This document shows, in pieces, positions 41,870 to 47,187 of a stretch of DNA of 47,187 bases (the stretch's first letter is position 1; every line of letters starts with the position of its first letter). This stretch comes from Immundisolibacter sp. (GTDB lineage: Bacteria; Pseudomonadota; Gammaproteobacteria; Immundisolibacterales; Immundisolibacteraceae): the NCBI RefSeq assembly GCF_041601295.1, contig NZ_JBFIII010000006.1, positions 1 to 47,187 of the forward strand, given 5' to 3'. The notes under the pieces were generated by a model. The model was not told where the DNA came from. It saw nothing but the letters and a program-made list of their open reading frames with translations, and did not search any database. The translations under genes and the position numbers were made by a program.

Positions 41870-41956
41870 GGGGGACTCTGCACAGCGGCGGGTTGCAAAC
41901 CATTATCACGCCGCCTGCCGATACACTGCGCTCAATCATTAAGGAGGAGCCAGACC

Positions 41957-42745
41957 GTGGAACTCGCGCTAAGCGGCAAGATTGCCATCGTTACCGGAGC
42001 CAGCGAGGGCATCGGCAAGGCCACCGCTGAGGCGCTCGCCGCCGAGGGCGTGCAGTTGACACTGTGTGTCCGCCGCGAGGCGCCGCTGCGTGCATGGGCA
42101 TCAGACCTGGAGCAGCGCCACGGGAACGCGGTGCTGGCGGTGCCCGCCGATCTGGCCACCGAGGCCGGAATCGCGACTTTGGTGGCCGCGCATCAGGCGC
42201 GCTTCGGCGTGCTGGATGTGCTGATAAACAACGCCGGTTCTATCCGCGCCGGATCACTGCTGAGCAAGACCGAACTGGAGTGGCAGGAGGATTTTGCGCT
42301 CAAGTTCTGGGGTTACGTGCGCCTGACACGCGCGGTCTGGCCGCTGCTGGTAGCCCGCGGTGGCGGGCGGGTGCTGAACATCATTGGCGGGGCCGGTCGT
42401 CAGCCGTCTGCCGGCTACCTGGCCGGTGGCGCGGCTAACGCGGGTCTGATGAACCTGACCAAGGCGCTTGGCGACGAGGGCGCGCCGCACGGCATCCTGG
42501 TCAATGCCATCAATCCGGGCCCGGTGCGCACCGCCCGCTGGCTCAGTCTGATGCAGCGCCAGTCGGCCGAGCGCGGCTTGTCGGTGTCGCAACTGGAGGC
42601 CGAACAGCTGGCCCACGTGCCACTGCGCCGTGCCGCCGAACCCGCGGAGATCGCCAGCGTGGCGGTGTTCCTGTGCTCCGCTGCTGCCAGTTACGTCACC
42701 GGAACCATCGTGCAAGTGGACGGCGGCCTCGCCCGCTGTATCTGA
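41957..42745 (+). CDS. Short-chain dehydrogenase/reductase with rearranged active site
   Basis: SDR-fold protein of 262 residues from the GTG at 41957, which has the best ribosome site in the window (AAGGAGGAG, 41941-41949). The cofactor motif TGASEGIG (13-20) and NNAGS (91-95) are normal, and the C-terminal LCSAAASYVTGTIVQVDGG is typical. The active site is not: the motif YxxxK reads Y154-LAG-G158, the NISS motif reads NIIG (141-144), and the position of the usual catalytic Asn on helix 4 carries K116 (ALKFWGYVRLTRA). A lysine may have moved to serve the same role. An arginine or basic-residue pattern after the nucleotide loop (CVRRE) favours NADPH. Substrate unknown. Confidence 0.85.
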   Translation: MELALSGKIAIVTGASEGIGKATAEALAAEGVQLTLCVRREAPLRAWASDLEQRHGNAVLAVPADLATEAGIATLVAAHQARFGVLDVLINNAGSIRAGSLLSKTELEWQEDFALKFWGYVRLTRAVWPLLVARGGGRVLNIIGGAGRQPSAGYLAGGAANAGLMNLTKALGDEGAPHGILVNAINPGPVRTARWLSLMQRQSAERGLSVSQLEAEQLAHVPLRRAAEPAEIASVAVFLCSAAASYVTGTIVQVDGGLARCI

Positions 42746-42757
42746 CGGCCATCCTTG

Positions 42758-44197
42758 ATGGCTGGTTTTGTCGATCTGCTGCGCGGCGGGCGGGGGCCGG
42801 TCACGGTCACGCTGAGTCTTGGCATCGCCCTGCACGCAATGGACGTGTTCCTGGTCGCCAGCGTCATGCCGACCGTGGTGGCGGACATCGGCGGCCTGCG
42901 TTTCTACGCCTGGGTGTCGATGCTGTACATGGTCGGCTCCATCGTCGGCGCCGCCAGCAGTGGTCCGCTGCGCGCCGCACACGGGCCGCGGCGTGCCTAT
43001 GTAATTGCAGGCGGCCTGTTCCTGCTGGGCTCGCTCGGTTGTGCCCTGACGCCGGGCATGGGGTGGTTGCTCGTCACCCGTGGCGTGCAAGGCCTGGGGG
43101 GTGGGCTCATCGTGGCGCAGTCGATGGCGCTGGTCAGCGAGCTATATACAGCCCAGCTGCGCAAGCTGATGCTGGCGTCGATCTCCAGTATGTGGGCCGC
43201 CGCCGCGCTGTTGGGGCCGGCATTGGGCGGCATGTTTGCCGAAGCCGGCTGGTGGCGCGGTGCCTTCGGGGTGAATGTGCCGATCATTGCACTGTTCACG
43301 ATTCTGGCCGCCCGCCACCTGCCGCGGACGCTTGCACCCAGGTCCGGTCAGCCGTTTCCCATCGGTCGTGTAATGCTGCTCGGTGGCGGGGTGCTGTGCG
43401 TGGCTGGCGCCGGGCAGGCCGCCGGCGAGGCGCTACGCCTGGCTATTCTGGCGCTTGCCTTGATGATGGTGGCGCATGCGTTCGCGCTGGACCGGCGCAG
43501 CAGCGAGCGGCTGTTTCCGCGCCGGGCGGCGTCGTTGCGGTCGGCGGTGGGCCTGGCCTATGGGCTGTTCGTTGCCTCGTCCATTGTGCATACCAGCATT
43601 ACGGTGTTCGTGCCCCTGCTGATGCAGCAGGCCTATGACTTGCGCCCGCTTCACGCCGGTTATTTCGCCAGCCTGCTGGCGGTGGGCTGGACCACCGCGT
43701 CGCTGACCACCGCGCGCTGGCATGGCGCTGCCGAACGGCGCGCCATCGTTGGCGGACCGCTGCTGATGTTTGCCATGACCGGCGTGCTGCTGGCGGGTAT
43801 GGGCCATCTGCCCGCGATGGCGGTTGGCGTGTGCCTGACCATGCTCGGGTTTGGGGTGGGCATGCTCAGCATCCACCTGATCGCCTTCACCATGCATCAG
43901 GCCAGCGCTGGCGAGGAGAGCATTACCGCCGGCAGCATTCCCACGGTGCGCACCCTGGGTATCGCGTTTGGTTCCGCCCTGGCAGGGGTTATCGCAAATC
44001 TGGCGGGATTGAGCGCCCAGGTGGACGCCGTTGTGGTGCAGCGGGCCGTGTCGGCGGTGTACGCGGCAAGCCTGCTGGTGGCAGCGGTGCAGGTTCTGCT
44101 GGCCTGGCGCCTGCTGCGCGCGGTGCCACTGCAGCATGATCCGGCAGCAATCCCAGGGGCCCCCGGCATGTCGATTTCAGGCCGCTCAGACGTCTGA
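42758..44197 (+). CDS. MFS transporter, multidrug-efflux type
   Basis: Major facilitator protein of 479 residues with 12 to 14 hydrophobic segments. The N-terminal half has DVFLVASVMPTVVADIGG (motif D1-like LDxTVVNVALP variant), GPLRAAHGPRRAYVIAGG (motif A, GxLaDrxGrkxxl) and RGVQGLGGGLIVAQSMALV (motif B), as in the drug:H+ antiporter DHA2 group. It starts at ATG 42758, 12 bp after the SDR stop, so the two are probably co-transcribed and it may export the SDR product. An in-frame TTG one codon earlier is unlikely to be used. The gene ends within a perfect palindrome. Confidence 0.88.
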   Translation: MAGFVDLLRGGRGPVTVTLSLGIALHAMDVFLVASVMPTVVADIGGLRFYAWVSMLYMVGSIVGAASSGPLRAAHGPRRAYVIAGGLFLLGSLGCALTPGMGWLLVTRGVQGLGGGLIVAQSMALVSELYTAQLRKLMLASISSMWAAAALLGPALGGMFAEAGWWRGAFGVNVPIIALFTILAARHLPRTLAPRSGQPFPIGRVMLLGGGVLCVAGAGQAAGEALRLAILALALMMVAHAFALDRRSSERLFPRRAASLRSAVGLAYGLFVASSIVHTSITVFVPLLMQQAYDLRPLHAGYFASLLAVGWTTASLTTARWHGAAERRAIVGGPLLMFAMTGVLLAGMGHLPAMAVGVCLTMLGFGVGMLSIHLIAFTMHQASAGEESITAGSIPTVRTLGIAFGSALAGVIANLAGLSAQVDAVVVQRAVSAVYAASLLVAAVQVLLAWRLLRAVPLQHDPAAIPGAPGMSISGRSDV

Positions 44198-44203
44198 GCG
44201 GCC
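44180..44203. repeat. 24-bp perfect palindrome at the end of the MFS gene
   Basis: GGCCGCTCAGAC is followed directly by its exact reverse complement, and the MFS stop codon TGA (44195-44197) lies in the second arm. A second hairpin, GCCGCC-GCG-GGCGGC, abuts it at 44201-44215. As RNA it would form a very stable stem, but there is no T tract. It could be a transcription end, an mRNA-stabilising stem or a protein-binding site. Confidence 0.5.
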
Positions 44204-44231
44204 GCCGCGGGCGGCGCCGGGTCAGCCCGGC

Positions 44232-44237
44232 TATAAT
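44232..44237 (+). promoter_or_regulatory. Candidate -10 element (TATAAT) upstream of the cold-shock-domain gene
   Basis: A perfect TATAAT stands at 44232-44237 in a 220-bp gap without genes. No -35 box is recognisable 16-18 bp upstream, where the sequence is GC-only. If used, transcription would begin near 44244 and leave a leader of about 174 nt before the cold-shock-domain gene at 44418, comparable to the long leaders of cspA-type mRNAs. I saw no conserved cold-box motif. Confidence 0.3.
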
Positions 44238-44417
44238 GCTCGGCGCCCCTCACCCGCAACGGGTATTGATGGGCGGGCGGCCAGGGCGCCCGGCGACATG
44301 GTCAGGATCACGGTCTCATAACGACCCGTCGCGTGCTCCCGGCCACCCTCTTAAACCTGCGCATTCTCCTCATGGGAGCGATTCCTGCGTAGCCACTCAA
44401 CTTTTCAGCGCAGCTCA

Positions 44418-44777
44418 ATGAAAGGCACCGTAAAACGTTTTTATTTCCGTAAGGGCTTTGGTTTCATCGAAGGCGATCAAGGCACCGAGTATTTTTTCCA
44501 TTACACCGATTTCACCGGCGACAAGGAGCTGCTTCGACCTGATCTGGAGGTCGAGTTTCAGGCGCAGACCGGAGAAAAAGGTCCGTGCGCGGTTGCGGTG
44601 GTACTGCCGGGCGGTATTCCTGCCGCGCCGACTCCACGCGCGCCTCGGCCGGCCAGCCGCAAGACCGCATCAAAGGCACCGGCCACGGCACGCCGACCGG
44701 TCCTGATTTTTGTCCTCGGTCTGGGCCTTGGCATTGCCGTGGGTGTCCTGGGCTACATGTGGCTGGCGGGTTCGTAG
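44418..44777 (+). CDS. Membrane-anchored cold-shock-domain protein
   Basis: A 119-residue protein with a cold-shock domain at 1-65: MKGTVKRFYFRKGFGFIEG with the RNP1-like KGFGFI, and EYFFHYTDF in the place of RNP2. A Pro/Ala/Arg/Lys linker (about 66-92) leads to one hydrophobic segment (PVLIFVLGLGLGIAVGVLGYMWLAG). The predicted topology puts the nucleic-acid-binding domain in the cytosol, tethered to the inner membrane by a C-terminal anchor. Related proteins pair a cold-shock domain with DUF1294-type membrane segments; here there is only one segment. Stand-alone gene with a possible long leader. Confidence 0.85.
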   Translation: MKGTVKRFYFRKGFGFIEGDQGTEYFFHYTDFTGDKELLRPDLEVEFQAQTGEKGPCAVAVVLPGGIPAAPTPRAPRPASRKTASKAPATARRPVLIFVLGLGLGIAVGVLGYMWLAGS

Positions 44778-44838
44778 GACGCGCCCCGGCCCGGTCGGCC
44801 ACCGTCTTCGGGTTGCTACGGTCCGGGGGCGGTGACTG

Positions 44839-46065
44839 ATGAGCGCCCGAACCGGCGAAGCAAACGCCATGGCCAGTTCCAGGCCGGTTCTGGTTTTCAA
44901 CTGCGGCAGCTCGTCGCTCAAGTTCGGGCTGTTTGAGTTACCTGAAGAACCCGTCGCGATGGCGCACGGGACGGTCAGCGACTTCGGTACACAGGCGACG
45001 CTGGACTGGACCTGCCGCGGCCAGCAACGGCGCGAGCCGCTGGCAGCACGTGATCACGTGCAGGCGGCCCAGGCCGTGCTGGGCCTGCTGGCACGGCACG
45101 ATCTACTGGCCGGGATATCGGCCGTCGGTCACCGTGTCGTGCATGGCGGCGAGCATTTCAGTGCGCCGGTGCGCGTCACCGACGCAGTGCTTGGGCGGCT
45201 TGACTCACTGAACGGGTTGGCGCCCCTGCACAACCCGTCGGCCCTGGCGGTGATCCGCGAGTGTCGCGGACGACTGGGCGAAGTGCCGGCGGTGGCAGTG
45301 TTCGACACGGCGTTTTTTCACGCGCTGCCCGAGCATGTAATGGCCTATGCGCTGCCGGCCGAGTGGAGGCGCGAGTTTGGCATTCGCCGCTACGGCTTTC
45401 ATGGCATCGCGCATCGTTACCTGGACCAACGTGGCCGCGCTGTGAGTGGCGCGGGCCGGGTGGTGACGCTGCAACTTGGCCATGGTTGTTCGATAGCGGC
45501 CATCCAGGACGGTCGACCGGTCGAGACCAGCATGGGTTTCACGCCGTTGGAGGGCTTAGTGATGGCCACCCGTCCCGGCGATGTCGATCCGGGTGTGTTG
45601 CTTCATCTGGGTGGGCAGGGTTGGTCGACCGCTCGGCTGGAGACCGCACTGAACCACCACAGCGGCTTGCTCGGCCTGTCGGGCGCGAGCGCCGACATGC
45701 GCGAGTTGCTGGCACTCGAAGCGCAGGGCCACGCGGGCGCAGGTCTCGCGATCACCGCCTTTTGCCACCGGGCACGCAAGTATCTTGGCGCCTACATCGC
45801 GGTCCTTGGAGGCGTGGAGGCAATCGTCTTCGGTGGTGGCATCGGCGAACATGCGCCTTCCATTCGTCAGCGGATCTGCGCAAACATGGCGTGGTGCGGC
45901 ATTCAGATCGATGCTGCAGCGAACGCGGCCGTTGGCGGCGTCGAAGCCAGGATATCGACGACCGATGCCGGGGTCGGCGTCTGGGTCGTGCCGGTGAACG
46001 AGGAATTGCAGATCGCGCGCGAACTTCGCGCCTGCCTGGCCGCACAAACGGAGATCCAGCCATGA
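44839..46065 (+). CDS. ackA: Acetate kinase
   Basis: Interconverts acetyl phosphate + ADP and acetate + ATP. The frame gives 408 residues from ATG 44839; ATG 44869 (398 residues, MASSRPVLVFNCGSSSLKF) fits the family start better, and both have weak ribosome sites. Motifs: VFNCGSSSLKFGLF, VGHRVVHGGEHF, LHNPSALAVIREC, the active-site FDTAFFHALPEH, RYGFHGIAHRYL, and LGHGCSIAAI with SMGFTPLEGLVMATRPGDVDPG (quoted: GFTPLEGLVMATRPGDVD). Its stop overlaps the phosphoketolase start as ATGA, so it works on the acetyl phosphate that enzyme produces, yielding ATP. Confidence 0.96.
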   Translation: MSARTGEANAMASSRPVLVFNCGSSSLKFGLFELPEEPVAMAHGTVSDFGTQATLDWTCRGQQRREPLAARDHVQAAQAVLGLLARHDLLAGISAVGHRVVHGGEHFSAPVRVTDAVLGRLDSLNGLAPLHNPSALAVIRECRGRLGEVPAVAVFDTAFFHALPEHVMAYALPAEWRREFGIRRYGFHGIAHRYLDQRGRAVSGAGRVVTLQLGHGCSIAAIQDGRPVETSMGFTPLEGLVMATRPGDVDPGVLLHLGGQGWSTARLETALNHHSGLLGLSGASADMRELLALEAQGHAGAGLAITAFCHRARKYLGAYIAVLGGVEAIVFGGGIGEHAPSIRQRICANMAWCGIQIDAAANAAVGGVEARISTTDAGVGVWVVPVNEELQIARELRACLAAQTEIQP

Positions 46066-47187
46066 ACCCGACGACTCAGGACATACCGCCAGGCTTACCC
46101 GACAAGGCACCGCTCGACGCCACCGCGCTGCGCGACCTCGATGCCTGGTGGCGGGCGGCGAATTATCTTTCCGTCGGGCAGATTTACCTGCTCGACAACG
46201 CCCTGCTGCGCGAGCCACTGACGCTCGCACACGTCAAGCCGCGGCTGCTCGGTCATTGGGGCACGGCGCCGGGGCTCAACTTCATCTACGTGCATCTGAA
46301 CCGGGTCATCACCCGGAACGACCTTGATGTGTTGTACGTTGCCGGTCCCGGCCATGGCGGCCCGGCACTGGTCGCCAACACCTGGCTGGAAGGCAGTTAC
46401 AGCGAGCTGTACCCGAACCTGACCCGTGACGGCGAGGGCATGCAACAGCTGTTTCGGCAGTTCTCGTTCCCGGGGGGCATCGGCAGCCACGTCACCGCCG
46501 AGACGCCTGGCTCGATCCACGAGGGTGGCGAGCTTGGGTACGCGTTGTCGCACGCCTACGGCGCCGCCTTCGACAACCCGGGCCTGATCGTCGCCTGCGT
46601 GGTGGGCGATGGCGAGGCGGAAACCGGCCCGCTGGCCGCCGCCTGGCACTCGAACAAATTCCTGAATCCGGCGACTGACGGCGCGGTGCTGCCGATCCTG
46701 CACCTGAACGGCTACAAGATCGCCAACCCCGCACTGCTGGCGCGTGTTCCGCGCGCGGAACTCGAAAGCCTGTTCGTGGGCTACGGCTACCGGCCGTACT
46801 TTGTCGAGGGCGACGACCCGGCGGTCATGCATCAGGCCATGGCGGCCACGCTCGATGCCGTGGTCGGCGAGATTCGCGCCATCCAGCAGCGCGCACGTGC
46901 CGGTGGCGTTGCCGAACGCCCATGTTGGCCGATGATCGTCCTGCGGACCCCGAAGGGTTGGACCGGCCCCAAGGAAGTGGACGGTAAAAAGACCGAGGGC
47001 AGCTGGCGCTCTCACCAGGTACCGTTCGGTGACCTGAAGAACCCGGAGCACCTGCGGTTGCTCGAACAATGGCTGCGCAGCTACCGGCCGCACGAGTTGT
47101 TCGACCCACTCGGCGCGCCCATCCGCGAACTGGTGGCGCTGGCGCCCACCGGCGTGCGGCGCATGGGTGCCAATCCGCATGCCAACG
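46062..47187 (+). CDS. xfp: Phosphoketolase (xylulose-5-P/fructose-6-P), 3' end missing
   Basis: Thiamine-diphosphate enzyme cleaving xylulose-5-phosphate and/or fructose-6-phosphate to acetyl phosphate plus glyceraldehyde-3-phosphate or erythrose-4-phosphate. About 375 of the usual 780-820 residues are present before the window ends, with the frame still open. Motifs: RAANYLSVGQIYLLDN, LGHWGTAPGLNFIYVHLNR (quoted: GHWGTAPGLNFIYVHLN), GPGHGGPALVANTWLEGSY, SHVTAETPGSIHEGGELGYA, and the TPP-binding GDGEAETGPLAAAWHSNKFLN. ATG start overlapping ackA. The pair forms a route from sugar phosphates to acetate or acetyl-CoA that avoids decarboxylation. Confidence 0.96.
   Translation, partial: MNPTTQDIPPGLPDKAPLDATALRDLDAWWRAANYLSVGQIYLLDNALLREPLTLAHVKPRLLGHWGTAPGLNFIYVHLNRVITRNDLDVLYVAGPGHGGPALVANTWLEGSYSELYPNLTRDGEGMQQLFRQFSFPGGIGSHVTAETPGSIHEGGELGYALSHAYGAAFDNPGLIVACVVGDGEAETGPLAAAWHSNKFLNPATDGAVLPILHLNGYKIANPALLARVPRAELESLFVGYGYRPYFVEGDDPAVMHQAMAATLDAVVGEIRAIQQRARAGGVAERPCWPMIVLRTPKGWTGPKEVDGKKTEGSWRSHQVPFGDLKNPEHLRLLEQWLRSYRPHELFDPLGAPIRELVALAPTGVRRMGANPHAN

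Noticed and set aside
44238..44417. Possible small structured RNA (tRNA, SRP RNA or RNase P RNA) before the cold-shock-domain gene
   Set aside because: No TPsiC arm, no GGAAGGAAGCAG-like SRP core and no RNase P core could be found; kept only as a possible leader.
1..47187. CRISPR arrays, insertion sequences, prophage or toxin-antitoxin modules
   Set aside because: No regularly spaced repeats, transposase, integrase or phage structural gene was recognised on either strand.

Overview
The window is a contiguous, gene-dense piece of a high-GC (roughly 63-65 % by eye) gammaproteobacterial chromosome. Evidence is the lptF-lptG pair, the mreBCD-mrdA-rodA operon, the zapB-like/zapA/6S RNA/5-formyl-THF ligase block divergent from pepP-ubiH-ubiI, DUF1841, and the rnfB/nth pair. 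I saw no insertion sequence, prophage, CRISPR array, tRNA or rRNA. Many genes overlap by 4 bp (ATGA or GTGA), so transcription units are compact. The mix of housekeeping genes with BphX-like, SDR, Rieske and MFS genes would suit an environmental aerobe; the species cannot be named from this sequence.

Layout. 1-2171: tail of an unidentified gene, then the LPS-export permeases lptF-lptG. 2256-7425: a lipid-metabolism island (metallophosphoesterase; CDP-alcohol phosphatidyltransferase with a degenerate nucleotidyltransferase-like N-terminus; nucleotidyltransferase-like protein; DAG-kinase-like lipid kinase; fatty acid desaturase). 7510-9172: DUF1841, nth and a soluble RnfB-like iron-sulfur protein in one minus-strand unit. 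9237-11104: an aminotransferase and a methyltransferase. 11216-19749: the most unusual part, with two paralogous PaaK/CapK-type adenylate-forming ligases, three methyltransferases, an ATP-grasp ligase and a TPR lipoprotein. It looks like an uncharacterised biosynthetic or conjugation pathway. 19938-21645: BphX-like membrane protein and metK, a plausible supplier of the SAM the methyltransferases use.

21724-27053: 5-formyl-THF cyclo-ligase, 6S RNA, zapA and a zapB-like gene on the minus strand; pepP, ubiH and ubiI on the plus strand. 27071-36991: a long minus-strand cell-wall elongation operon, mreB-mreC-mreD-mrdA-rodA-mltB-rlpA-dacA-dat-lipB. 37098-40320: gatC-gatA-gatB. 40389-47187: accessory metabolism comprising a lipoprotein alpha/beta hydrolase, a carboxymuconolactone-decarboxylase-like/Rieske fusion, an SDR with a rearranged active site, a drug-efflux-type MFS protein, a membrane-anchored cold-shock-domain protein, then acetate kinase and a phosphoketolase cut by the window edge.

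Functions were assigned by recognising motifs, lengths and gene order; no database search was run. Strongest candidates for something undescribed: the ligase/methyltransferase/ATP-grasp cluster (11216-18129), the lipid island (2256-7425), and the SDR whose catalytic lysine appears to have moved (41957-42745).
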